A DNA stretch of 64,000 bases from JAAFJU01 sp043764895 (GTDB lineage: Bacteria > Cyanobacteriota > Cyanobacteriia > Leptolyngbyales > Leptolyngbyaceae). Made by a program: the position numbers and the translations under genes. Below, one piece after another: positions 15,504 through 24,633 of this stretch (its first letter is position 1; each line of letters begins with the position of its first letter). Under the pieces are notes generated by a model, which ran no database searches, was not told the DNA's origin, and saw nothing but the letters and a program-made list of their open reading frames with translations. The stretch is taken from the NCBI GenBank assembly GCA_043764895.1, contig JAYUJY010000194.1, positions 1 to 64,000 on the forward strand, written 5' to 3'.

Positions 15504-16097
15504 TTATCGTCCCGCACTTAAGACTTGCGCCGCCGTCAAGTTCAATTCAGGAAATGTTGGAGAGACGATCGCTTCCTCGCCCTGAAAGGTCTCAAACTGG
15601 TAAGCATCATCAGCTAGCGTTCCAACTTTGACCCACAATTGATCAGGGTCCACAATCCACATCTCAGCAATCCCACGATCGGCATATTCTTCAGGCTTCT
15701 GCTCATAATCCCTCCTGCGAGATTTGGCATCCGTCTTAGTTTGTGAAGCCACTTCAACCACCAATAAAGGTGACGGAGAACCGAGGCACAACACTTTTTC
15801 ACCACTCAGAAGAGCTGCATCAGACGCGATAGTATGAACCACTAAGTCAGGCTGTCGAGCAGTGGCATAACGCGATCGAACTTCAATCTGATGGCCGATC
15901 GCTAAAAGTTTTCGAGCCACTCCCAAATCACTAAACAGAAATACAAGCATCATCGCAATGCAAGGATTCAACGGCGTTTCAGCACTCATCTCGACTAAAA
16001 CCCCATCTTCAAGCTCATAGCGAATATCTGTACCGTCGTCATAGTCCAGATACTCCTTAAGCGTCATTCGTCGGTCAGTTGCGACTGTCATCGGCAT
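15504..16097 (-). CDS. Uma2 family endonuclease-like protein
   Basis: A second Uma2/DUF820 protein, 197 residues and without the coiled-coil tail of the one at 2857. It begins MTLKEYLDYDDGTDIRYELEDG, the usual Uma2 opening with a Glu in ELEDG, and contains RQPDLVV, then LLVVEVASQ with the conserved Glu, then RDYEQKPEEYADRGIAEMWIVDP. All predicted active-site acidic residues are present, so the nuclease fold looks intact. Monocistronic; a purine-rich site is not clear upstream. It lies next to hicAB in the accessory region. Confidence 0.9.
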   Translation of the reverse strand: MPMTVATDRRMTLKEYLDYDDGTDIRYELEDGVLVEMSAETPLNPCIAMMLVFLFSDLGVARKLLAIGHQIEVRSRYATARQPDLVVHTIASDAALLSGEKVLCLGSPSPLLVVEVASQTKTDAKSRRRDYEQKPEEYADRGIAEMWIVDPDQLWVKVGTLADDAYQFETFQGEEAIVSPTFPELNLTAAQVLSAGR

Positions 16098-16181
16098 CGC
16101 CTTTCCTTAAGTGGTAATGGTCTACTAACTATTGTAGTTTATGGGACGATCGCCCCTGCCCCAATCAGCGATCGCCATTGC

Positions 16182-16222
16182 TTCTCAATTCACACGTCTC
16201 AATTCTCAATTCACACGTCTCA
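16182..16222. repeat. 21-bp tandem repeat, two copies
   Basis: TTCTCAATTCACACGTCTCAA occurs twice in tandem just beyond the end of the HEAT-NACHT gene. It is related to the TTCTCAATT array at 4051-4082. Confidence 0.7.
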
Positions 16223-19200
16223 CACCCGCAGCGCCGTCACAATCTTCGACGCCTCATCGCCATTAATGCGCCAGAGGGCACGACTCGCTTCTTGGCGAAC
16301 CAGCACATACTCACCCTTGCAAGTGGTAATCAAATCGGGCACCGCCGTCTTCGCCTCAGCCCCGATCGCCCCCAGCGCATAGGCCGCTACCCAGCGAACT
16401 TGCCAGTCCTCGTCATACAACAACCGCGTCAACGAAGGCACCGAAGCCTTAGCCCCATTTTCAAAATTAGCCAGCACCCAAGCTGCCGCACTGCGCACAT
16501 AGGCCGTCTTAGATTCCAACGCCGACACCAACGCCGGAATCGCGATCGACCCAATTTTGCCGAGGGACGCGATCGCCTCACAGGACACACGCCTGTCGGG
16601 ATCTCGCATTCGATCGACCAGAACCGGAATTGCATTGCGCGCTTCTGCTCCCATCAGTCCGATCGTTCGGGCCACCTCTTGCCGAATCCGCCACTCCGTA
16701 TCATGGATTTCTCGGACCAAGGCCGGGAGAACGGGTTTAGCCGCCGCGCCCAGATCGCCTAGTTCTCGAATCGCTCGCAAACGGATTTCAATCATGCCAT
16801 CGGTGAGCTTCGGCGTGAGTCGGGCCAGACGCTGCTCGATTTGGGCACGGCGGAGCATCTCAGTACTCAAGCCCACCCGGCGACCGAGTTCATCAATCAC
16901 CATTTCTGGAATCTCCATCTCCACCCCCCGCGTCAAACAACAATCCCGCAGCGCCAATAGGAACCCTTGGATGCTCTCCGGCGCACCGGGCATGGAGTCC
17001 GCTTGAAACAAGAAATCTTGCCATAGATAGGACTCGTTCCCGTAAAGCTCGACCAGATACAGCGCCGCCAAACACTCGGCCAGCGGATCGAGGGAAAACG
17101 AGATTTGGTCTTGGGCCGGACCGACGGTTTGTAAGATGCGGAGACGACCTTCGAGGTGACGGAGACGGTCTTTTGCGGTTTCACGATCGATTCCGCAGGC
17201 CAGTTCCATTTCAGCCAAGACGCCATCTCTGCGGGCCGGGGCCGGACGAAACGTGTGTTTTAGGCATTCCCAAGCCAGGACTTTTGCATCTTGGTGAACG
17301 GTGGGATTGTCGGGTTCTCCGGGATTGTGATCGCGGTTGAGTTCATTCAGATAGCTGAGCATGAGATCCGGGATATTATCCGGCAGATAGCTATCGGTAA
17401 TGCCCGTTTTGTTGGCGATGAGCTGCTCGGCGTAAAGTTTGGCGAGGAGCACCGTGATATTGCGCTGCCCTACCATTTTGGACAGTTGGCTACAAGCATC
17501 GAAGTATTCCGAATCGGTAAATAGCTCTCGCTTATTGGACTGGTTGAGATAGGCTTCCAAAAACGACGACAGACGATTGCCTTCAATCCGCATCGGGCGA
17601 ACCAAGGTTTTCGGCACATTATCCAGATTTTCTTCGACGCGAGACGTGACGATCAACGCATTGGCTGGAAAGTCAGGGTGCCCTGGGCGGATTTCTTGAC
17701 GGGTCGCATCGCTGAGTTCAGAAAGCCGATCGACAATCACCAGCACCCGACGCTGACGGAGAAGTTTTTCAATAAAGTCATCACTCAACGGTTCGGCGGA
17801 GTCCACCAACGCCTGCAACTGTCCTCGAATCGCTTCCCGAAAGGGATCCTTACCCTCAGGAACTCGAAAATCCAGCTCTTGTTCGATTAACACCGGAATC
17901 ATCCGGTGACGGCAGAGGCGTTTAGTGCGATCTTCAGACATGGACCACTGCGCCATTTGGCAAGCCAGACTGGTTTTACCAATGCCCCCTTCACCCCAGA
18001 TCAACACGCACTGGCGACCGTCGAGAAAGGTCGCCTGCAAGTCATGGCTTTCCATCGAAGCGACGGTATTGCCCTGCATCACCACCGGAATCGGAATGTA
18101 GACCCGTCGATCGTTCACCGTACTTTTATGGGCAAAGGCATCCCGAGCGATCGTCAACTGCCGCTCCACCCAAGCATCCAGCACACGCGGATGGTAGTGC
18201 AACCAGCCGATGAACATCACAAACCGCAACGGGACTTTAATGGTACCACCGAGGGGCGTGGGCAGTTCAAAATCCGTATAGGGCTTTAATAAATCATTGA
18301 TCTTCATCAACCACAGCGGACGCAGCAATAACACCAACAGCCAAAAACCGGGCGTCGCCAGAATATACAAGCCAATCAGCGCAAAGGCCGGATTCTCCTT
18401 ACCCCACTCAAACACCTGATCCGCATAGCGAGAATCCTTAGCCGATTTAATCGCATTGAGCGATCGCTTCAGGCCCGATCGCGCATCATCATTGGCGTTA
18501 TTTTTCGGATCTTCGAGCAGCGGCAATACCTTTTCTAGCGTACTGACAATTTGCCCGAGATCGTCGCGAGAAAACTGCTCAGCTTTGTCATGAACATGTC
18601 CAGCCAGACGATTGATGGAGCTAGCCGCCATAATCCGCACCCCCATGTCCGTATCTTGCAGCGTTTCAGCCAGCATCGGAATGGAATCTTTTGCACCAGC
18701 AGAGATATACCCAAGACTCGACGCCACATTTTGTCGAACGTCTTTATCGGGATCTTTGAGTTCTCTCAACAGCTCCGCAAGAGCCGGAGCCGATGCCTCA
18801 CCAATGCGGCCTAAGGTAATCGCCGCAAAAATCTTAATTTGCCGATCGTCACTCCCCAACGCCTGCCGCAAATCTGGCACCGCCAACGCCGCATCGCTCC
18901 CAATCTGACCGAGCGCAATCAAGACGGCAATGCTCGTCGCCGAGTCGGAGTTATGGAGCAGTTGGCTGAGACCCTGAACCGCTGGTTTGGCATCGTGACC
19001 GAGGCGACCGAGCGCATTGATACTGGCTTTCTGGACGAGTTTGTTGGGATCGCCTAGGGCTTCGGCGATCGCAGGGACCGCAGGCGCTGCACTAGAACCG
19101 AGCGTCGCCAGTGCATTGATCGCATTCACTTGGACAATAGGACTTCGGTCTGACACCAGTTCGGTGAGGGACTGAACCACGTCTTTTCCCACATCGTCAA

Positions 19201-19672
19201 TTTTGGAAAACACGTTAGCCGCCGCTGCTCGAACAGACACGTTGGGATCTTTGAGCAAAATCAACAGATCCGGCGTTGCGGCCTTAGCTTTTGGACCGAT
19301 CGCCATTAGGGCTTCTGCCGCCCGCAAGCGCACTTCTACATTATTCCGATCGTTCACCGACGTCTTGAGCACCGTAATCGCCGTCCCCGCATCCGGCCCA
19401 AACCGACCGATCGCCACAATGGCCGCCACGCGCTGCACTAAAGGAAGCTTAGTATTTTCGACCACTGCCGCGAGAGATTCGATGCTGGCGCTGCTTGGAA
19501 CAGCGGGGGAGATGGTCGGAGCAGACTTCGCCGCAGTCGTTGGTGCATCAAGGGTTGCCTTGGACGTTTGTGCAGAAACCGTCAACGGGATCGCGCCCGC
19601 TAGACAGAACACACTCAGTTGCAAACCACTCAGTTGCAAACCAATCAGGCTGTGACGAAGAAAAGATGCCAT
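16220..19672 (-). CDS. Membrane-anchored HEAT-NACHT ATPase with C-terminal HEAT repeats
   Basis: The 1150-residue product has an unusual order of parts. Residues 1-36 form a signal peptide (ending TVSAQ), containing a doubled LQLSG. About ten HEAT repeats, PBS-lyase type, fill 60-420, predicted outside the cytoplasm. One helix near 430-460 (ALIGLYILATPGFWLLVLLL) crosses the membrane. The cytoplasmic part carries a NACHT/STAND ATPase: Walker A GEGGIGKTS around Lys566, Walker B VLVIVD with Asp648, then LIVTSR. HEAT repeats return at about 985-1140. I chose the ATG at 19672 because it starts the signal peptide; 19720 adds 16 hydrophilic residues. Function unknown; the layout suggests a transmembrane sensor that controls an oligomerising ATPase. 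Confidence 0.85.
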   Translation of the reverse strand: MASFLRHSLIGLQLSGLQLSVFCLAGAIPLTVSAQTSKATLDAPTTAAKSAPTISPAVPSSASIESLAAVVENTKLPLVQRVAAIVAIGRFGPDAGTAITVLKTSVNDRNNVEVRLRAAEALMAIGPKAKAATPDLLILLKDPNVSVRAAAANVFSKIDDVGKDVVQSLTELVSDRSPIVQVNAINALATLGSSAAPAVPAIAEALGDPNKLVQKASINALGRLGHDAKPAVQGLSQLLHNSDSATSIAVLIALGQIGSDAALAVPDLRQALGSDDRQIKIFAAITLGRIGEASAPALAELLRELKDPDKDVRQNVASSLGYISAGAKDSIPMLAETLQDTDMGVRIMAASSINRLAGHVHDKAEQFSRDDLGQIVSTLEKVLPLLEDPKNNANDDARSGLKRSLNAIKSAKDSRYADQVFEWGKENPAFALIGLYILATPGFWLLVLLLRPLWLMKINDLLKPYTDFELPTPLGGTIKVPLRFVMFIGWLHYHPRVLDAWVERQLTIARDAFAHKSTVNDRRVYIPIPVVMQGNTVASMESHDLQATFLDGRQCVLIWGEGGIGKTSLACQMAQWSMSEDRTKRLCRHRMIPVLIEQELDFRVPEGKDPFREAIRGQLQALVDSAEPLSDDFIEKLLRQRRVLVIVDRLSELSDATRQEIRPGHPDFPANALIVTSRVEENLDNVPKTLVRPMRIEGNRLSSFLEAYLNQSNKRELFTDSEYFDACSQLSKMVGQRNITVLLAKLYAEQLIANKTGITDSYLPDNIPDLMLSYLNELNRDHNPGEPDNPTVHQDAKVLAWECLKHTFRPAPARRDGVLAEMELACGIDRETAKDRLRHLEGRLRILQTVGPAQDQISFSLDPLAECLAALYLVELYGNESYLWQDFLFQADSMPGAPESIQGFLLALRDCCLTRGVEMEIPEMVIDELGRRVGLSTEMLRRAQIEQRLARLTPKLTDGMIEIRLRAIRELGDLGAAAKPVLPALVREIHDTEWRIRQEVARTIGLMGAEARNAIPVLVDRMRDPDRRVSCEAIASLGKIGSIAIPALVSALESKTAYVRSAAAWVLANFENGAKASVPSLTRLLYDEDWQVRWVAAYALGAIGAEAKTAVPDLITTCKGEYVLVRQEASRALWRINGDEASKIVTALRV
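19613..19642. repeat. 15-bp tandem duplication inside a signal peptide
   Basis: Two in-frame copies of a 15-bp unit (ACTCAGTTGCAAACC on the plus strand) duplicate LQLSG within the signal peptide of the HEAT-NACHT protein. The reading frame is kept. Confidence 0.75.
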
Positions 19673-19773
19673 GGGTCGATTAGGGGGAGGTAGATGTCGG
19701 TCCTCTCTATCATTCCCCACTTAAAAATCTAATGAACAGAAAATCGAACAAAAATCAGGAATTTGATTCGTTC

Positions 19774-22647
19774 CTATAGGCTTGCTTTTTTTAAGAAGGC
19801 CTGAGTCCGATCGATCGCCGTTGCATCGTCTAAGACCTGGTAAAGCTTGAGGGCTTTTTCGAGCGACAACACTGCACCGCGCTTATCCCCCAATTCCAGA
19901 CGAGCTTGACCTTGCACTTCATAAATGATCGGATTATCCGGTTCAGCACTAATCGCCTTGCCACAGTCTTGGAACGCTTTGGCATCCTTTTTCTGGACCC
20001 TAGCAAGGCAACGGTGAGCCGAAAGCGTTCCAGGAATGAACATCTCAGACTCAACGGAAGGATCGGCCTGCGCAAGCGCTGAATCCTTGAGAAGTGAGTC
20101 GTCTCCGATGTAAGCTGCGATCGCATCGTTGCAAAGTTTCAGCGCATCAGGACGGGCCGATCGGGCGGAGGCGGCACACTGTAAATTCAGAATCTGCGTC
20201 GCAACATTGTCTGCTTTGTTCGCTTCATTGAGATCGTTCAATGCGGCTGAATAGTTACCCTGCGCGATCAGTCCCGTGGCCCGCTTTTCATAGAAAGAAC
20301 CTAGACTATCCGCATCGGGTTTCAGCCCTAATCCCTGAGTCGCATCCGCAACGGCTCCCGTGTAGTCATAGATTTCCGTCTTCGCTTCAGCCCGGAACCG
20401 TAGGGCATCGACTTTGTTGGGTTCCATCTCTAGAGTACTATTGAAATCAGCGATGGCCCCTCGGAAATCACGGGACGATTGTTTGGCGCTCCCGCGACCG
20501 TAATAGGCATCCGCTTGTTTCGGATCGAGTTCTAGAGAACGGGTAAAGTTTGCAATAGCCCAGTCATTATCGTTGCCTAGTTTGAGCTGCGCCCGCTCTA
20601 GAAAGGTCTGCGCGGTTAGCGTCGGCATTGGACGAGTGGCGAGTTTGGCAAAACCGTCGGAGGAAATTTGAGTGCCTTGAATGGCCGTCGTTCCAGCCAC
20701 ACTAAAAACGCTATTGACGATATTAGACACATCCAGTTCAGGATCGCTTGGCACAGCAGGAGTCTTAAACCAACTGGCAAACCCAAAGCGATTGGCGAGG
20801 GCCAGCACCGCAGGCGGATTCATGTAGGAATAACCCATATTGTCGGTTGGCATGGGCGCGATCGCAGCTTTGAAATTGGCGGATTGGTCCAGAGATTGCC
20901 ACGGCTTAGGCAACAGATTGGCACTAGATTCTGCGCCACTAAATAGCATCAACGTATCGGGAGAAGCCCACTGATAGGCGGCAACGCTAACGGTACTTTT
21001 ATCATTTTTGCCTTTAAAACCGGGCATTTCCCAACTGGTTAGGCTCTGGCCATTGACCGATCGAGACTGAACTTTCATCTGACCGCCCGATAATTTGATC
21101 AACGCCGTTTCAATCTTTTTTAGCGCCGTTGTAGCGGCAGGTCGTTGGCTGGTTTGGATCATGCCGCCGAGACCCAATTCTAATTTTGATTCAAATTTAG
21201 GGAAAATGCCGCCTCGGGTCGGAAACGCAAATCCTGCATATTCTTGATCCATCCACGGGAAGATATCGCGATCGTCTAATCCAAAGGACTTCTGGCTAAA
21301 CGATCGAAAATTATTCAAGTCCTTCTTAAACGTCGGAACGACTTCAATCGCTGCGATCGCCACCCTCCAGAAAGACGCCAAATCACTGCCATCGCTCATG
21401 CCATATGTCACAGCAGGCATTCGCTGAACAAGTGCATTCGGGCTTCTGAACAATCCTGCAATCGCTTTTGGTAACGGCTGTTTCAAATGGAACGATGCCT
21501 GCATCTGCAAGCCTTCTGGTTGAATCCAGAGAAACCCATCGACTCGATCCTGAATGGACCCGAACAATTTGACGCCCGCTTTGTATTCAGGGGAAGCTAG
21601 AAACGCTGGAACCGTAGATGCCTGAGGGGAATCTATCATTACGTCAGACTGCAAAATCAATTCATAATTTCCGTAGCCTGAAATGAGCGACTTCGGATAG
21701 CGATCGTCTTGAAGCATTCGCCGAAATGCCGGAACATCTGCAAGCTTACTCGTTCCCGTTTGAGCATCGATCAAATACTCAACCGCCTTAAGTTTCTCAG
21801 ACGCCACAACATAACCACTGGGCAAATACGCGATCGCATAGCCGCCATATTCGCGCACCGTGGGCTTTTTCCTAACCGCCGCTTCATCAACCGCCACCCC
21901 AATCGCCGCCGTAGTATCAACCGCAGCCGACTCAGCCGCAGCAGTAGCAGAATTCCTAGACTCACGTATCGTAGAATTTTTTCTAGCTTCTATCACCAGC
22001 GCCCCAGCCTTACCCGCCGCTTTCCCAGCTTTAATCGCAGCAGCCCTATCCGCCGCCGCCGCTTCAACAGAGATATCCGCATCGGCATCCATCGAATCAA
22101 GGGGAATCTCACCATCACGATAAGTAAATTTCTTCGGTTCCCAGTAGAGAATGCTGACGCCGTTGTAGGTGCGCATCACAGGCAATGTTGTGCCACGACC
22201 TCGCTTAGCCCGATCGAGAAACTTCGGCATCTGCGTCGCGTCTTGTACAGGGGCGATCGTGGCGTAATAAGTGTGGCTGCGATCGGCGTCCAAGACCATC
22301 GCAATGCCCATCGGTCCCCCCAGCCAAGGCGCAATATCCCCGTGATAGGTCAGCCCTTGAAAGGCACCGGAAAACAGCGGACCGGGCGTGGTCATATCAC
22401 GAGGAAACGATTTAAACTGCGCTAAAGACTGCCAGAGTTTCGGATCCGGGTTCAGCAGGAGTAACCCAGCGGTATTTTCAGGTAAAAGACGGCTCACCGC
22501 AGGAATCACAACCGCACGTTCTGCCCGATCGACTGACTGACGGGTGGGCGGAACCAACTCTGCTGTTCTCGCCTTCCCAGGAAGCAAAAACGAACCTGCA
22601 CAAATCACAGGTCCCAACACTAACGGAATAAAGCGGCGAATCAGCAT
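19774..22647 (-). CDS. Secreted DUF3352 protein with TPR repeats
   Basis: A 957-residue exported protein of unknown function. Residues 1-29 are a signal peptide (FIPLVLGPVICAGSFLLPGKARTA). The DUF3352 region runs to about 670, with LLPENTAGLLLLNPDPKLWQSL at its start. It is interrupted at about 184-262 by an Ala-rich, charged insert. Residues 705-950 hold tetratricopeptide repeats (ERAQLKLGNDNDWAIANFTRSLELDPKQADAYYGRG pattern), probably a protein-binding surface. It lies 50 bp after a receiver-like gene and about 100 bp before the HEAT-NACHT gene on one strand, so the three are probably one operon. Confidence 0.82.
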   Translation of the reverse strand: MLIRRFIPLVLGPVICAGSFLLPGKARTAELVPPTRQSVDRAERAVVIPAVSRLLPENTAGLLLLNPDPKLWQSLAQFKSFPRDMTTPGPLFSGAFQGLTYHGDIAPWLGGPMGIAMVLDADRSHTYYATIAPVQDATQMPKFLDRAKRGRGTTLPVMRTYNGVSILYWEPKKFTYRDGEIPLDSMDADADISVEAAAADRAAAIKAGKAAGKAGALVIEARKNSTIRESRNSATAAAESAAVDTTAAIGVAVDEAAVRKKPTVREYGGYAIAYLPSGYVVASEKLKAVEYLIDAQTGTSKLADVPAFRRMLQDDRYPKSLISGYGNYELILQSDVMIDSPQASTVPAFLASPEYKAGVKLFGSIQDRVDGFLWIQPEGLQMQASFHLKQPLPKAIAGLFRSPNALVQRMPAVTYGMSDGSDLASFWRVAIAAIEVVPTFKKDLNNFRSFSQKSFGLDDRDIFPWMDQEYAGFAFPTRGGIFPKFESKLELGLGGMIQTSQRPAATTALKKIETALIKLSGGQMKVQSRSVNGQSLTSWEMPGFKGKNDKSTVSVAAYQWASPDTLMLFSGAESSANLLPKPWQSLDQSANFKAAIAPMPTDNMGYSYMNPPAVLALANRFGFASWFKTPAVPSDPELDVSNIVNSVFSVAGTTAIQGTQISSDGFAKLATRPMPTLTAQTFLERAQLKLGNDNDWAIANFTRSLELDPKQADAYYGRGSAKQSSRDFRGAIADFNSTLEMEPNKVDALRFRAEAKTEIYDYTGAVADATQGLGLKPDADSLGSFYEKRATGLIAQGNYSAALNDLNEANKADNVATQILNLQCAASARSARPDALKLCNDAIAAYIGDDSLLKDSALAQADPSVESEMFIPGTLSAHRCLARVQKKDAKAFQDCGKAISAEPDNPIIYEVQGQARLELGDKRGAVLSLEKALKLYQVLDDATAIDRTQAFLKKASL

Positions 22648-22697
22648 AAGTTACAGGTTCAGGATTTTCAAAATTGGATCAGTCACTACCAGAGTAC

Positions 22698-23090
22698 TCA
22701 CAAGCCTCCAAAGTGCGCAAAAATTTCAACAAGTTGACCACATTTCGTCATCGGCGGCGAAAATACAACATCCGCCCGGTAGGTCTTTAGCCACTGCGAC
22801 CCTGGCTCCGGCAATCCGTAAGCCGCAAGCAGGACAATGGGAATATGCGCCGTCTTAGGATTATTTTTCAACTGCTGAGACAAATCAATGCTCCCAGCCC
22901 ATCCCCCTTGCCCATCGATCGGTCCCAATTTTGCATCCAACAGGACCAAATCCACTCGCCCAGACTCACACTGCTCTAGAGCGACATCCGGACGATCGGT
23001 CGCATTGACGCAGTATCCAGACTGCTGCTGCAATAGCCGTACCGTTCCGGATGCGAGGAGATAATCAGTTTCGACAAAGAGAATGTTCAA
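22698..23090 (-). CDS. Degenerate response-regulator receiver domain protein
   Basis: A 130-residue stand-alone protein with the receiver fold: MNILFVETDY at the start, LLDAKL with a possible phospho-acceptor Asp52, and VLLAAYG for strand 4. Two key positions look changed: the Thr/Ser after strand 4 is Ala, and the Lys of the usual KP motif is replaced in VFSPPM. It may therefore act without normal phosphorylation. It is the first gene of the set leading to DUF3352-TPR and HEAT-NACHT. Confidence 0.75.
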   Translation of the reverse strand: MNILFVETDYLLASGTVRLLQQQSGYCVNATDRPDVALEQCESGRVDLVLLDAKLGPIDGQGGWAGSIDLSQQLKNNPKTAHIPIVLLAAYGLPEPGSQWLKTYRADVVFSPPMTKCGQLVEIFAHFGGL

Positions 23091-23517
23091 ACCTAGACCA
23101 GGATTACTTGATTTTTGGAATAGGACAATGACTAAGACTGCATGAATACGTCATCAGTAAACCTACTGATTTGATGAGATATTTTCAGTACTGCACTCCA
23201 TCCATGGTCGTAATCCTACGGGATCTCACCCAAAGAATCGTCTCAGCATTGACCAGTTTCCGATCCGTCCACCCTGTGATTTATTTGTGAAGTAATTTAA
23301 TGACACCTGCTATTTCGATCGCTAGTCCTGCGCGGCGGAAATAAGACCTTGATTTTTTCTTCGTTGGGTTTAGGACACGGCAAGCCATGTCCCTACATTC
23401 TCTATAAACCCGGACTCTTAAACCCGGACTCTATAAAACCGGACTCCGTAAACCCGGATCTGTAGGGGCATGGCTCGCCGTGCCCCAAACCCAACGAGGA
23501 GGCGATAAATACCTGGC
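23091..23517. other. Intergenic region with a palindromic element
   Basis: About 430 bp between dusB and the receiver gene. The first 270 bp show no gene or clear motif. The last part is the inverted-repeat element at 23362-23497. Confidence 0.6.
23362..23497. repeat. MITE-like inverted repeat element
   Basis: Imperfect inverted arms of about 36 bp (23362-23397 and 23461-23497), CGTTGGGTTTAGGACACGG against CCGTGCCCCAAACCCAACG, enclose three or four short AAACCCGGACTCT-type units. The arms carry ATG(T/G)CCC..CATGGC text common in cyanobacterial palindromic repeats. No transposase is inside, so it may be a non-autonomous element. Confidence 0.65.
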
Positions 23518-24564
23518 TTACATACGCCGCACAGTACTCGCAAGCCGATCGATCGCATTCTCCAAAAGCTGAGTCCCTTCCTCCACCGATCGAAGCTGGC
23601 TCAGTTGATCTCGCAGTTCATGGGCACCGGGAAATCCTTTGCAATACCACGTCATATGTTTGCGAGACTGATAAATGCCTCGATCGCCTTTGTACTCGGC
23701 CAGCATTGTTAGGTGATCAATCGCACAGGTTAAAATTTCGATCGTAGACGGCTTTTCTTTTTCTATACCGTGTTTCAAATAATAATCCACTTCGCCGACT
23801 AAAAACGGATACCCTAGCGTTCCGCGCGAACACATCACACCATCTGCGCCTGTAATCTCTAAGCAATTCACCGCCGATTCCACAGAGTCAATATCACCAT
23901 TGGCAATCACCGGAATATCTAACTGGTTTTTAACAAGCCGAATCCAGTCCCAATTCGCATGACCGTTGTAGCCTTGGCTCCGAGTTCGAGCATGGACTGT
24001 CAACATCTCAGCCCCAGCATCTTGCAACAGTTGCGCAAACGCTAAAATATTAATATCATCATCGTCCCAACCAATTCGAGTTTTAACGGTAACAGGAACG
24101 TCAACTGCATCGACAACCGATCGTACAATTTTCGCCGCTAACTCCGGCTGACGCAACAGTGAAGAGCCGCCGCCATTCTTAGTGATTTTGTTCACCGGGC
24201 AGCCCATGTTGAGATCAATGGTATCTGCACCCTGGGCTACTGCTTTCTGCGCCGCTTCTGCCAAGAAATCGGGACAAGAATCAAATAACTGAATACTAAT
24301 AGGCCGTTCATGAGGATCAATGTCCATAATGATCGGCGTCTCCCGCAAATGCCGCAAACTCGCCGCCTGCACCATCTCCGTATACATCATCGAATCCGGT
24401 GCATACCGCCGCACCAACCGCCGAAACACCAAATCCGTCACCCCCGACAGCGGCGACTGCAACACGCGACTATGCAACGTCACAGCATTGACTCCCTGAC
24501 CGATCGTCAAAGGAGTCAATAGGCGCGATCGCAATTCAGCAGATAGCAGGTCAGAAGGCAACAT
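23518..24564 (-). CDS. dusB: tRNA-dihydrouridine synthase, DusB type
   Basis: Reduces uridine to dihydrouridine in the tRNA D-loop using FMN and NADPH. The 348-residue product has the TIM-barrel motifs: LQSPLSGVTDLVFRRL near 35, YTEMV near 60, DLNMGCPVNKITKNGGGSSLL around 120 with the catalytic Cys in MGCP, TVKTRIGW, HARTRSQGYNG, and VIANGDI and GTLGYPF near the end. The residue pattern after the Cys (VNKITKNGGGS) is that of DusB/NifR3. The ATG at 24564 is supported by this length. Same strand as the Ca2+ ATPase, 69 bp away. Confidence 0.95.
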   Translation of the reverse strand: MLPSDLLSAELRSRLLTPLTIGQGVNAVTLHSRVLQSPLSGVTDLVFRRLVRRYAPDSMMYTEMVQAASLRHLRETPIIMDIDPHERPISIQLFDSCPDFLAEAAQKAVAQGADTIDLNMGCPVNKITKNGGGSSLLRQPELAAKIVRSVVDAVDVPVTVKTRIGWDDDDINILAFAQLLQDAGAEMLTVHARTRSQGYNGHANWDWIRLVKNQLDIPVIANGDIDSVESAVNCLEITGADGVMCSRGTLGYPFLVGEVDYYLKHGIEKEKPSTIEILTCAIDHLTMLAEYKGDRGIYQSRKHMTWYCKGFPGAHELRDQLSQLRSVEEGTQLLENAIDRLASTVRRM

Positions 24565-24633
24565 GAGTTTAGGCGATCGGGTTTTGGGTGGGACAAGCTA
24601 ACCCGCACCCATCATTATCGTTGAATTCAACCC

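Noticed and set aside
16178..16762. Plus-strand frame of 194 codons opposite the HEAT-NACHT gene
   Set aside because: His/Arg-rich composition is what antisense of this gene would give; no motif.
21709..22425. 238-codon plus-strand frame opposite the DUF3352 gene
   Set aside because: Arg/Ser/His-rich and opposite a confirmed gene; an antisense shadow.
23401..23460. Short AAACCCGGACTCT repeats looking like a CRISPR
   Set aside because: Units are about 16 bp with no spacers of regular length, and they lie inside a palindromic element.
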